Source: Streptomyces europaeiscabiei (lineage in GTDB: Bacteria; Actinomycetota; Actinomycetes; Streptomycetales; Streptomycetaceae). From it: 64,000 bases of DNA. The stretch spans positions 2,046,001-2,110,000 of the forward strand of contig NZ_CP107841.1 of NCBI RefSeq assembly GCF_036346855.1, written 5' to 3'. This document shows positions 8,307 through 16,669 of this stretch, one piece after another; position 1 is the stretch's first letter, and each line of letters begins with the position of its first letter. Under the pieces are notes generated by a model, which worked only from the letters and a program-made list of their open reading frames with translations, searched no databases and was not told the origin of the DNA. Position numbers and translations under genes: made by a program.

Positions 8307-9542
8307 TCAGACGACGTACTCGTCGGGTCGGCCGCGACCGCGTCCGCGCCAGACCATCACCGCGGTGACCAGCAGGACCACGCCGAGTCCGCCCGCGGCG
8401 GGGGCGGCCCAGCCGGCGGTCGGGTCCTCCTCCTCGACCGGGTCCGGGCCGGAGCCGAAGTACTTGCCGCCGTACGACGCGGTCTTGAGGTCGTCGGACG
8501 TGAGCTTGCCGCCTTCCTCGATGGCGGCCGCCGGGTCGACGAAGCCGAAGCCCCGGGAGTCGTCGCGACCGCCGACGGGGGCTTCGCGGGCGGTGCCCTC
8601 CAGGAGGCGTTTGACCTGGGCGGGGGTCAGGCTCGGGTGGGCCGCCTTGATGAGGGCTGCGGCGCCGGAGACGAAGGCCGCCGCGGCGCTGGTGCCCCAG
8701 CCCTCGTAGTACTTACGGTCGGGGTCGGCGATGACGACGTCGACGCCGGGGGCGCTGACGGTGGCGTACCAGCGGCGGGTGGAGAACGGGGCGCGGTCGC
8801 CGTCCTCGTCGACGGCGGTCACCGCGATCACGCCCGGGTAGGCCGCCGGGTAGGAGATGTGGTCGCCCTTCGCGCCGCCGTTGCCGGCCGAGGCGACGAC
8901 GATCGAGCCCTTCTGCAGGGCGTACTGGACCGCGGCGTCCTCGGAGGGGTCCGGGTGGGCGGACTCGGAGTCGTCGCCGAGGGAGAGGTTGATGACGTCG
9001 ACGTCCTGGTCGGCGGCCCAGCGGATGCCCTCGGCGAGGGCGTTGCCGCGGGTGCTGCGGGCCTTGGAGCGGGCCGAGTCGCCGTCTTCGAGGATGACGC
9101 GGACAGGGAGGATCTTGGCCTCGGGGGCGACGCCGAGGACGCCGTCGGCGTCGTTCACGCCGTGTCCGTGTCCGGCGATGATCCCGGCCATCGCGGTGCC
9201 GTGCCGGGCCCAGGAGCGGTCGCCGCGCGAGGCCCCGAAGCCGACCATGTCCTTCGTCGGCAGGACGTTGCCGGCCAGGTCCGGGTGCTCGTCGTCGACG
9301 CCCGTGTCGAGCACCGCGACGGTGATACCGGCGCCCTTGGTCGTACGCCACGCCTCCTGCGCGTGCATCGCCCCCAGCGCCCACTGCTGGTCCCGGATGC
9401 CGTCGGCGTGCGCGGCGGTGGAGGGCAGCAGGGCCAGGGAGGCGGCGAGGGGTACGCCGAGCAGACCGAGGCGCGGGACGCGCCGGTGGCGTCGGTCGGC
9501 TTTCGCGACCCTTCCGGTGGTCCCGGGTTTGTCGGCTTTCAT
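8307..9542 (-). CDS. Mycosin-like subtilase (S8 family), membrane anchored
   Basis: A 411-residue secreted serine protease resembling type VII secretion-associated mycosins. It has a signal peptide (LGVPLAASLALLPSTAAHA), the S8 catalytic triad in order (Asp in VAVLDTGVDDEHPDL, His in RHGTAMAGIIAGHG, Ser in GTSAAAAFVSGAAAL) and a C-terminal membrane segment GGLGVVLLVTAVMVW followed by basic residues, so the protease domain faces outward. The ATG at 9542 overlaps the stop of the proline-rich protein gene by four bases (ATGA), which fixes the start and suggests coupling. No esx, eccC or other type VII core gene is in the window, so a link to that system is only by similarity. Confidence 0.92.
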   Translation of the reverse strand: MKADKPGTTGRVAKADRRHRRVPRLGLLGVPLAASLALLPSTAAHADGIRDQQWALGAMHAQEAWRTTKGAGITVAVLDTGVDDEHPDLAGNVLPTKDMVGFGASRGDRSWARHGTAMAGIIAGHGHGVNDADGVLGVAPEAKILPVRVILEDGDSARSKARSTRGNALAEGIRWAADQDVDVINLSLGDDSESAHPDPSEDAAVQYALQKGSIVVASAGNGGAKGDHISYPAAYPGVIAVTAVDEDGDRAPFSTRRWYATVSAPGVDVVIADPDRKYYEGWGTSAAAAFVSGAAALIKAAHPSLTPAQVKRLLEGTAREAPVGGRDDSRGFGFVDPAAAIEEGGKLTSDDLKTASYGGKYFGSGPDPVEEEDPTAGWAAPAAGGLGVVLLVTAVMVWRGRGRGRPDEYVV

Positions 9543-11788
9543 GAAGGCTGCTCCGTGGCGGACGCGGCGGTCCTGCGCAGGCCGCGTTCGATGCGGTCGG
9601 CGAGGCCCTGCGCCTCGTGGCCGAGGCCGGACTGGGCGGGGGCGGTCGTGGCACCGGACTTCATCGCGTCCGCGGCCGGCTGCGGTTGGGTGACGGTGCG
9701 GCCGTCGGCGAAGCCCGAGACGGCGTAGGCGACCACGGGGACGTCGGTGAGGACGGAGATCGTCCAGGAGGCCCGCTGACCGTCGCCGAAGCCGGCGGCG
9801 ACGGTGTCCTCGGCGGCGTACGCCCGGGGCATCAGGTCGGTGCGGCGGTCGAGGCCGTCCTTCGTGAAGCGGTTCCCGAGCGCGGCCATGGCGGCGGCGT
9901 CGGCCCTGGTGAACATCAGGCCGACGGTGGTGACGCTGCTGTGGGTCGCGTCGGTGTAGGTGGCGCGCAGCAGTCGCAGGCAGCCGACGGGGGCGAGGGC
10001 CTTGCGCAGCAGCGGGTCGAAGGCGTCCGCGCAACCGCTGTCGCGCGCGACGGCGACCCGGGTCCAGGTGCGGTCGGTACCGCCGGGTCCGGCGCCCTCG
10101 CCCTGCACGGTGGGTGGGAACAGCTCGTCGACGGGTACCCCGTGCCACAGTTGCCCGGCCACCGCGAAGGTGTCGCGGGAGCCGTCCGCCCCGGGGTCCC
10201 CGGTGAGCCAACTCCCGGCCGCCGCGCCGCCGATGAGCCCGACGCCGAGCACCACGCACGCGGCCACGGCCGCCGCCCGCGCCTTGGTGGGCCGCGGCTT
10301 GCGCCGCCCGTCGTACGGCTCGGGCGGTGTCCACGGCGATGTGTCCGGCTGCGCGAACGTCACGAAGGGTCGCCCGGGAGGCGCCCCGAGGACTCCGTCG
10401 AGCGCCTCGGCGGACCGCCGGGACGAACCCGCCGGAGGCTGCCAGCCACCGGAGCGCTCGGGCGTGATGGGCCGCGGCCGAGGCGTCCCCTCGGGGCCCG
10501 TCTCCTCGGGCAGCGGGCGACGGAGGGGTGAGGCCGGGGGTGGAACGGAACCGCCGGAAGCCGGTACGCCGTCACGGGGCGCCGGTGTCGGGGGCTGTCC
10601 GGCCGGGCGGGGGGTCGTGCCGCCGGGGGTGGAGTCGGAGGGACGGGTGGAACGGCCGCCGTTGGAAGGGCCGGAGGTCCGAGGTGGCGTGCCGCCGACG
10701 GGCGAGCCGGCCGGACCGGAGTGCCGGGGCGGGCGGTCGCCGAGGGGCGGGGCCGAGCCGGCGGTCCGGGCGTCCGGGGACGGTGCGGCACCCGAAGGCC
10801 GGCCGGCACCCGTACGCCGTCCGGCGTCGCGCGCGGGGGGCGGGGTGTCGGGGAAACGAGCAGTCCCCGAGGCAGGCGCGCCGTCCGGGCGACGAGCCGC
10901 CGGCGGACCGTCCGGGAAACGGGCCGACACCGAGGGCGGGGCGTCCGGGAAACGGGTCGGAGCCGTCGGCGGAGCGTTCAGGAAACGGGTCCAGGACGCC
11001 GGTGGGGAGTCCGGGAAGCGAGCGGAGGCGGCCGGGGGCGGCGGGGTGGCCGGGGTGCCTGGGTTCTGGCCCGCCGTGCGCCGGAAGTCGGAGAAGCGCG
11101 GGTGTTCGCCTCGGCGCGGGGCGGCGCCACCGTCCACGACGGAGCCGCGCGGGGGAGTCTCGTCCGCCGCCGCACCCGAACCACGTGCGGGGCTCTGCCC
11201 GGCTGTCTGCCGGGATCCTTGCGAAGGGCCGCCCTGACCGGCCACCGGGCCGGGGTCGTGCGCACGGGAGGGTGTGTGCCCGCCCTGACCGGCGGAACTC
11301 CGGCTGTTCTCCGGGGTGTTCGGGGCGTCGGCCGCACCCGGGCGGCGTACGTCCCGGGTCGTGCCCGGAGTCGGGGACGGCGCCGAGGACGGGCGAGGCG
11401 GAGTGCTGGGTCGGGCGGGCGCACCCGCCACCGGTGGCCGCTGAGGGCGGCGTGGCATGGTCGGACCGTTCCCGGCCGAGGGCATGCGATCCGGGCGGGG
11501 CGGGGGAACCGAGGGGCCACCCACCGGGCTTGAGCCGACCGGAGGGGCCGAGCCGGGCGCACCCGAGGCGGACGGACACGTGTCCGGGGCGGTCGCGTAC
11601 GCCCCTGGTGCCTCGCTGCCGGACCCGGGCCCCCGCGACGGCCGCCGCGGCGGGGTTCCCGGCGTCGCGGTGTTCGATGTCGTGGCGTCCGGTGTCATGG
11701 TCGACGCGTCGTGGTCCGGCGGTATGGACGGGCGGGGCGGACCCGGTGGTCGCGGGGGGATGGAGGCGCGGCGCGCTTCCGTGCTCAT
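9539..11788 (-). CDS. Large proline-rich single-pass membrane protein
   Basis: A 749-residue protein. Residues 1 to about 490 are a low-complexity Pro/Gly/Arg/Ser/Ala stretch predicted to be disordered; a single membrane segment follows (AAAVAACVVLGVGLIGGAAAG, about 510-530), then an extracytoplasmic domain of about 210 residues with LWHGVPVDELFPPTV and two cysteines (SGCADAFDPLLRKALAPVGCLRLL) that may form a disulphide. The topology is cytoplasmic N-terminus, outside C-terminus. The outer domain is not recognised. It overlaps the mycosin gene by four bases, so its domain may be a partner or substrate of that protease. The Pro-rich tract is very GC-rich and its length should be treated with caution. 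Confidence 0.82.
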   Translation of the reverse strand: MSTEARRASIPPRPPGPPRPSIPPDHDASTMTPDATTSNTATPGTPPRRPSRGPGSGSEAPGAYATAPDTCPSASGAPGSAPPVGSSPVGGPSVPPPRPDRMPSAGNGPTMPRRPQRPPVAGAPARPSTPPRPSSAPSPTPGTTRDVRRPGAADAPNTPENSRSSAGQGGHTPSRAHDPGPVAGQGGPSQGSRQTAGQSPARGSGAAADETPPRGSVVDGGAAPRRGEHPRFSDFRRTAGQNPGTPATPPPPAASARFPDSPPASWTRFLNAPPTAPTRFPDAPPSVSARFPDGPPAARRPDGAPASGTARFPDTPPPARDAGRRTGAGRPSGAAPSPDARTAGSAPPLGDRPPRHSGPAGSPVGGTPPRTSGPSNGGRSTRPSDSTPGGTTPRPAGQPPTPAPRDGVPASGGSVPPPASPLRRPLPEETGPEGTPRPRPITPERSGGWQPPAGSSRRSAEALDGVLGAPPGRPFVTFAQPDTSPWTPPEPYDGRRKPRPTKARAAAVAACVVLGVGLIGGAAAGSWLTGDPGADGSRDTFAVAGQLWHGVPVDELFPPTVQGEGAGPGGTDRTWTRVAVARDSGCADAFDPLLRKALAPVGCLRLLRATYTDATHSSVTTVGLMFTRADAAAMAALGNRFTKDGLDRRTDLMPRAYAAEDTVAAGFGDGQRASWTISVLTDVPVVAYAVSGFADGRTVTQPQPAADAMKSGATTAPAQSGLGHEAQGLADRIERGLRRTAASATEQPS

Positions 11789-12072
11789 GCACCCCCCGTT
11801 TCCTCGTCCGGGCCGACCCGGAGGTCGTCCGGGCGTCCGACCGCCCGTGGGGAGCGGTCGTCACGCATACCTGGGACGGGCCCCGCCGACGGTCCAACAC
11901 CACGGGCAAGCCATACCCGTGGCAGCGGATCCGCATCCCCGTCGAGGTCGTCCCTGCGTGCGCGTCACTCTACGGGTTGGCCCCGGTCGAACGGGAACCA
12001 GTCCGCCGACCCGCGGCTTCTGCCCGGAACGTCCCCCTACCCTGCGGTAATCATGTCTGGCAGGCTTCGTGC
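11789..12072. promoter_or_regulatory. Divergent intergenic region
   Basis: This 284-bp gap separates the proline-rich protein gene (minus) from the PLP enzyme gene (plus). It must hold both promoters. A 7-bp inverted repeat CCACGGG (11900-11906) / CCCGTGG (11916-11922) is the only marked structure; no regulator gene is adjacent. Confidence 0.4.
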
Positions 12073-13275
12073 ATGACTGCGCGCGCCGCCGACCGGGCCC
12101 GGTACGACCGGGCCACAGCTCATCTCGACGCACCTCTGGCGATCGTCGACCTCGACGCCTTCGACGCGAACGCCGACGACCTCCTCCGCAGGGCCGGCGG
12201 CAAGCCGATCCGCGTCGCGAGCAAGTCCGTTCGCTGTCGGGCGCTCCTGGAGAGGGTCCTGGCCCGGGAGGGCTTCCAGGGCATCATGTCGTTCACCCTC
12301 GCCGAGTCCCTGTGGCTGGCCCGCTCCGGGTTCGAGGACATCCTTCTCGCCTACCCGTCGGCCGACCACGAGGCCTTCGCCGAACTGGCGGGCGACCCCA
12401 AGCTCGCCGCCGCGGTGACCGTCATGGTCGACGACCCCGCCCAGCTCCAGCTGATCGACAACTCCCGGCGTGGCGGCACCGAAGTCGTGCGCGTCTGCCT
12501 GGAGTTGGACACCTCGCTGAAGCTGCTCGGCGGACGGGTGCGCGTCGGCGCCCTGCGCTCCCCGTTGCACTCCCCCGCGCAGGTCGGCGAGATGGCCCGC
12601 GCCGTGGCCGAGCGCCCGGGGTTCAAGCTGGTCGGGATCATGGCGTACGAGGGGCACATCGCCGGTGTCGGCGACTCGGTGGCCGGGCGGCCGTTCCGGT
12701 CGCGTGCCATCCGGCTGATGCAGGCCACCGCCAAGAAGGAGCTGGCCACGCGGCGGGCCGAAGTGGTGCGCGCCGTACGGCGGGTGGCGCCGGACCTGGA
12801 GTTCGTGAACGGCGGCGGCACGGGCAGTGTGCAGCACACGGCGGCGGAGGACGCGGTCACCGAGATCGGCGCCGGCTCCGGGCTCTACGTGCCCCGGCTC
12901 TTCGACAACTACACGTCGTTCAGCGGGCGTCCGGCCGCGCTCTTCGCCATGCCCGTCGTACGGCGCCCCGGTGTCGGGGTCGTCACCGTGCTGGGCGGCG
13001 GCTACCCGGCGTCCGGCGCACCCGGCCCCGACCGGCTGCCGGTGCCGTATCTGCCCGAGGGGCTGAAGTACGACCCGCAGGAGGGCCCCGGCGAGGTGCA
13101 GACCCCGCTGCTCGGCGCGCCCGCGGACGACCTGCTGCTCGGCGACAAGGTGTGGTTCCGGCACGCCAAGGCCGGCGAGCTGTGCGAGCGGTTCGACGTG
13201 CTGCACCTGGTGGAGGGCGACGAGGTGACGGCGGCCGTGCCCACGTACCGCGGCGAGGGGCACACGTTCCTGTAG
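12073..13275 (+). CDS. Fold-type III PLP enzyme (amino acid deaminase/aldolase type)
   Basis: A 400-residue enzyme of the alanine racemase/D-serine dehydratase fold. The N-terminal TIM barrel begins with APLAIVDLDAFDANADDLLRRAGGKPIRVASKSVRC, where the Lys in RVASKSVRC is the expected PLP-binding residue; FVNGGGTGS resembles the phosphate-binding loop, and the C-terminal beta domain includes GDKVWFRHAKAGELCERF, typical of the D-threonine aldolase/D-serine dehydratase group that uses a metal. The likely reaction is deamination or retro-aldol cleavage of a hydroxy-D-amino acid, but the substrate is not visible. The ATG at 12073 was chosen because similarity begins shortly after it. It stands alone between divergent and convergent neighbours. 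Confidence 0.87.
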   Translation: MTARAADRARYDRATAHLDAPLAIVDLDAFDANADDLLRRAGGKPIRVASKSVRCRALLERVLAREGFQGIMSFTLAESLWLARSGFEDILLAYPSADHEAFAELAGDPKLAAAVTVMVDDPAQLQLIDNSRRGGTEVVRVCLELDTSLKLLGGRVRVGALRSPLHSPAQVGEMARAVAERPGFKLVGIMAYEGHIAGVGDSVAGRPFRSRAIRLMQATAKKELATRRAEVVRAVRRVAPDLEFVNGGGTGSVQHTAAEDAVTEIGAGSGLYVPRLFDNYTSFSGRPAALFAMPVVRRPGVGVVTVLGGGYPASGAPGPDRLPVPYLPEGLKYDPQEGPGEVQTPLLGAPADDLLLGDKVWFRHAKAGELCERFDVLHLVEGDEVTAAVPTYRGEGHTFL

Positions 13276-13330
13276 GCCGGCGGCGGCCGGGAGCCCCGCT
13301 CGGCCTCCCGGCTCCGCGCGCCGCGAGCGC

Positions 13331-14260
13331 TCACGACGGGCCGAGGCTGCTGCCCACTCCCCCGCCCGTGTCCGCGTCCGCGTCGCCCACCGGTCGGATG
13401 CCCTCGACGATCTCGTCGATGTCGCCCACCGACGGGCCGTCGTCGCCCGCGTCGAGGGCGAACCGGACGAGCACCGGGGCCTCGGAGCCGCTGCTGGACG
13501 GGAAGACGAGGGACTGGACGTAGCCGCCGGGTCCGGCCCCCGTCGTGACGCGCCAGCGCACGTAGTAGCCGGCGCGGCCCGCGACGGCCACCGAGCCGGA
13601 GGAGACGACCTCGTGGCCGGTGATGCCGTTGTAGGGGCGCCGGTCCAGTTCGTCGCGGTCGTACGCGTCGTTCGCCGCGTCCTCGATGTCGCGCTGGGCG
13701 AGGACCTTCGGGGATGTCTCGCTGCTGCCGGTGACGGTCCGCGAGACGACCGTGCCCCTGCGGCACAGGCCGTTGTCGCCGGGGCAGTCGTAGATGCCGT
13801 CGTCCGTGACCAGGACCGCGTCGTCCTCGGCGGATCCGTCGCCGTCCTCCCAGCCGTCGGGGATCGGGAAGGCGATGCCGTTGAGGTCGTCCACGACGGT
13901 GGTCGGGTCGCCGGTGGGGGTCGCGGTGGCGGGCTTGGTGGGGGTCGGGCCGTCGCTCCCGTCGGCGTCGGAGGTCGGGGAGGTCGTCGCCGTCCTCGTC
14001 TCCCGGCCGCCGTCGCCGTCCCCGCCGAGCAGCAGGACGCCCCCCGTGACCGCTCCGGCGACCAGGACGGCCCCGACGGCGGCCAGCGCGACGACCTTGG
14101 TGCGTCCGGGGCCCTTGCCCGGGGGCGGCTGCGGCTGGAGCACCGGCGGGACGGGCTGCTCCGGCTGGCGCCGGTGATCGGTCCACGCGGTCCCGTCCCA
14201 CCAGCGTTCGGTGAGCGGGTAGGACGGGTCGCGGTACCAGCCGGGCGGCGAACTGCTCAT
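13331..14260 (-). CDS. DUF2510 membrane protein
   Basis: A 309-residue protein. Residues 4-30 are a DUF2510 motif (PPGWYRDPSYPLTERWWDGTAWTD pattern), a short N-terminal cytoplasmic module common in actinomycetes. A Pro/Gln linker leads to one membrane segment (VVALAAVGAVLVAGAVTGGVLLL, about 54-76), then an Asp/Thr/Pro-rich spacer and an outer domain of about 190 residues with the cysteine pair YDCPGDNGLCRRG. The outer domain is not assigned. It lies 55 bp after the stop of the SDR gene on the same strand and faces the PLP enzyme gene tail to tail. Confidence 0.84.
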   Translation of the reverse strand: MSSSPPGWYRDPSYPLTERWWDGTAWTDHRRQPEQPVPPVLQPQPPPGKGPGRTKVVALAAVGAVLVAGAVTGGVLLLGGDGDGGRETRTATTSPTSDADGSDGPTPTKPATATPTGDPTTVVDDLNGIAFPIPDGWEDGDGSAEDDAVLVTDDGIYDCPGDNGLCRRGTVVSRTVTGSSETSPKVLAQRDIEDAANDAYDRDELDRRPYNGITGHEVVSSGSVAVAGRAGYYVRWRVTTGAGPGGYVQSLVFPSSSGSEAPVLVRFALDAGDDGPSVGDIDEIVEGIRPVGDADADTGGGVGSSLGPS

Positions 14261-14315
14261 CCCGGCACTTTAATCACACCGGTGGTGGCGGTGCTCCGTC
14301 GCCCTGGAGCGGGGT

Positions 14316-15098
14316 CTAGAGCGGGGTGACGTACGCGCCCGAGATGCCGCCGTCGACCAGGAAGTCGGTGGCGTTGACGAAGGACGAGTCGTCGCTGGCG
14401 AGGAACGCGACGGCGGCCGCGATCTCGGTGGCCTCGGCGAACCGTCCGACCGGGATGTGCACGAGGCGGCGCGCGGCGCGCTCCGGGTCCTTCGCGAACA
14501 GCTCCTGGAGCAGCGGGGTGTTGACCGGCCCCGGGCAGAGCGCGTTGACGCGGATGCCCTCCCGCGCGAACTGCACGCCCAGCTCCCGCGACATGGCGAG
14601 CACACCGCCCTTGGAGGCCGTGTACGAGATCTGGGAGGTCGCCGCGCCCATGCGGGCCACGAAGGACGCGGTGTTGATGATCGAGCCCTTGCCCTGGCGC
14701 CGCATGTAGGGGATCGCCGCCTTGCAGCACAGGTACACGGAGGTGAGGTTGACCTCCTGGACCCGCTTCCAGGCCTCCAGGCCGGTCTCCAGGATGGAGT
14801 CGTCGTCGGGCGGCGAGATGCCCGCGTTGTTGAACGCGATGTCGACGCTGCCGTAGGTGTCGTACGCGGTCCTGAAGAGCGCCTCGACCTGCTCGGCGTC
14901 GGTGACGTCGACCTTCACGAAGAGCCCGCCCACCTCCTCGGCGGCCGCCTTGCCGCGCGCCTCGTCCAGGTCGCCGCAGACGACATGCGCGCCCTCGGCG
15001 GCGAGCCGGCGCGCGGTGGCGAGGCCGATGCCGCTGCCAGCACCGGTGATGACGGCGGTGCGGCCGACCAGGCGGCGGCAGATGTTTTCTGAGGTCAC
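14316..15098 (-). CDS. Short-chain dehydrogenase/reductase of the ethanolamine cluster
   Basis: A 260-residue classical SDR with the Rossmann motif TGAGSGIGLATARRL (about 17-31), NNAG at about 90, and the catalytic YTASK near 160; the acidic residue after beta-strand 2 (CGDLDE) favours NAD(H). Its GTG start at 15098 overlaps the aldehyde dehydrogenase stop by four bases (GTGA). In a gamma-glutamyl pathway it could oxidise gamma-glutamylethanolamide to the aldehyde handled by the neighbouring dehydrogenase; this assignment rests on position, not on sequence alone. Last gene of the glnA4-like/aldH/SDR run. Confidence 0.9.
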   Translation of the reverse strand: MTSENICRRLVGRTAVITGAGSGIGLATARRLAAEGAHVVCGDLDEARGKAAAEEVGGLFVKVDVTDAEQVEALFRTAYDTYGSVDIAFNNAGISPPDDDSILETGLEAWKRVQEVNLTSVYLCCKAAIPYMRRQGKGSIINTASFVARMGAATSQISYTASKGGVLAMSRELGVQFAREGIRVNALCPGPVNTPLLQELFAKDPERAARRLVHIPVGRFAEATEIAAAVAFLASDDSSFVNATDFLVDGGISGAYVTPL

Positions 15099-16489
15099 TG
15101 TGCGGGGCCCTCCGTGCTGATGAAGACGTTCTTGGTTTCGGTGAAGGCGGTCAGGGCGTCCGGGCCGAGTTCACGGCCGATGCCGGACTGCTTGAAGCCG
15201 CCGAAGGGGGTCCAGTAGCGGACGCTGGAGTGGGAGTTGACGGACAGGTTGCCCGCGCGGACGGCCTGGGAGACGCGCAGCGCGCGGCCGACGTCCCGGG
15301 TCCAGATGGAGCCGGAGAGGCCGTACGGGGTGTCGTTGGCGAGCCGGATCGCGTCGGCCTCGTCCTCGAAGGGGAGGACGACGGCGACGGGGCCGAAGAC
15401 CTCCTCGGCGGCCACGCGGGCGCCGGGATCGACGCCGGTGAGGACGGTCGGCGGGAACCAGAAGCCGGGGCCCTCGGGGGCCTTGCCGCGGATGCCGGGC
15501 GCGTCCGGGTCGACGTACGAACGGACACGGTCCAGCTGGACCTTGGAGATGAGCGGGCCCATCTGGGTGGCCTCGTCGGCCGGGTCGCCGACGCGGACGG
15601 ACTCGATTCCGGGGACCAGGAGGTCGAGGAAGCGGTCGTAGACGGAACGCTGGACGAGGATGCGGGTGCGGGCGCAGCAGTCCTGGCCGGAGTTGTCGAG
15701 GAACGACATGGGGGTGGCCGCGGCGGCGGCTTCGAGGTCGGAGTCGGCGAAGACGATGTTGGGGCTCTTGCCGCCGAGTTCAAGGGTGACGCGCTTGAGC
15801 AGCGCGGAGCCCTTGGCCAGCACCTGTTTGCCCACGGCCGTCGACCCGGTGAAGACGATCTTCGCGACGCCGGGGTGCTCGACGAGGGCGTTGCCGGTGA
15901 CGCGGCCGTGGCCGGGCAGCACCTGGAACAGGCCCTCGGGAAGCCCCGCCTCGCGGGCCAGCTCGGCGAGGCGGAGCGCGGTGAGCGGCGTCGTCTCGGC
16001 GGGCTTGAGGATCACCGCGTTGCCGGCCGCGAGCGCGGGGGCGACGCCCCACGCCGCGATGGGCATCGGGAAGTTCCAGGGGGCGATGACCCCGACGACG
16101 CCGAGCGGTTCGAGGAGGGTGACGTTGAGACCGCCGGCCACCGGGATCTGACGGCCGGTGAGCCGCTCCACGCCGCCCGCCGCGTAGTCGAGCAGGTCCC
16201 GGACGTTGCCGGCCTCCCAGCGGGCGTTGCCGATGGTGTGCCCGGCCTCCCGGACCTCCAGCAGCGCCAGCTCCTCCAGGTGCTCGTCCACGGTCGCGGC
16301 GAAGCGGCGCAGCAGCCGGGCACGGTCGGCGGGGGCCGTGGCGGCCCACCGCCGCTGGACCCCGGTCGCCAGGGCCACGGCCGCGTCGACGTCCGCCGCG
16401 CCGGCGGCCGGAACCGAGGCGACGACCTCCTCGGTGGCGGGGTTCAGTACCTGGAGCTGCTGCTCGTACTGCTGGGACTGCTCGGACAA
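15095..16489 (-). CDS. NAD(P)-dependent aldehyde dehydrogenase
   Basis: A 464-residue aldehyde dehydrogenase with the family signatures FTGSTAVGKQV (cofactor site), VTLELGGKSPNIVF (general-base Glu) and SGQDCCARTRI (catalytic Cys). Between a glutamine synthetase-like gene and an SDR it most likely oxidises gamma-glutamylacetaldehyde to gamma-glutamylglycine, but betaine- or succinate-semialdehyde-type substrates cannot be excluded. The TTG at 16489 (LSEQSQQYEQQ) with GAGAGG seven bases upstream was chosen; a GTG at 16504 would add five residues. Transcribed after glnA4 across a 17-bp tandem repeat tract. Confidence 0.92.
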   Translation of the reverse strand: MSEQSQQYEQQLQVLNPATEEVVASVPAAGAADVDAAVALATGVQRRWAATAPADRARLLRRFAATVDEHLEELALLEVREAGHTIGNARWEAGNVRDLLDYAAGGVERLTGRQIPVAGGLNVTLLEPLGVVGVIAPWNFPMPIAAWGVAPALAAGNAVILKPAETTPLTALRLAELAREAGLPEGLFQVLPGHGRVTGNALVEHPGVAKIVFTGSTAVGKQVLAKGSALLKRVTLELGGKSPNIVFADSDLEAAAAATPMSFLDNSGQDCCARTRILVQRSVYDRFLDLLVPGIESVRVGDPADEATQMGPLISKVQLDRVRSYVDPDAPGIRGKAPEGPGFWFPPTVLTGVDPGARVAAEEVFGPVAVVLPFEDEADAIRLANDTPYGLSGSIWTRDVGRALRVSQAVRAGNLSVNSHSSVRYWTPFGGFKQSGIGRELGPDALTAFTETKNVFISTEGPAQ

Positions 16490-16512
16490 GACAGGACCTC
16501 TCACAGCGGGTG

Positions 16513-16669
16513 CGTCACGGACGTGCTCGGTGCATCACGGACCTCGGTGCACCGCGGACCTCGGTGCACCACGGACGTGCTCGGTGCATCACGGACCTCG
16601 GCGAGTCACCGACCTCGGCGAGTCACCGACCTCGATGAGTCACAGACCTCGATGAGTCACAGACGTTCG
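16513..16669. repeat. 17-bp tandem repeat tract between glnA4-like gene and aldehyde dehydrogenase
   Basis: Eight full units and a partial ninth, most 17 bp long: for example 16533-16549 (CATCACGGACCTCGGTG), 16604-16620 (AGTCACCGACCTCGGCG) and 16638-16654 (AGTCACAGACCTCGATG). Units 1 (16513-16532) and 4 (16567-16586) carry a 3-bp expansion, GTGCTC for CTC, so they share a longer-period duplication. The partial last unit runs into the 3' end of the glnA4-like gene, so the tract probably grew from its coding end. It fills nearly all of the gap. Confidence 0.93.

Noticed and set aside
8307..10334. 675-residue form of the mycosin-like protease
   Set aside because: The first 264 residues are Arg/His-rich shadow of the upstream gene; the signal peptide and ATGA overlap fix the start at 9542.
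10528..12072. Upstream extension of the PLP enzyme to a 915-residue frame
   Set aside because: The extra 515 residues lie opposite the proline-rich membrane protein and lack family similarity; the ATG at 12073 fits the PLP domain.
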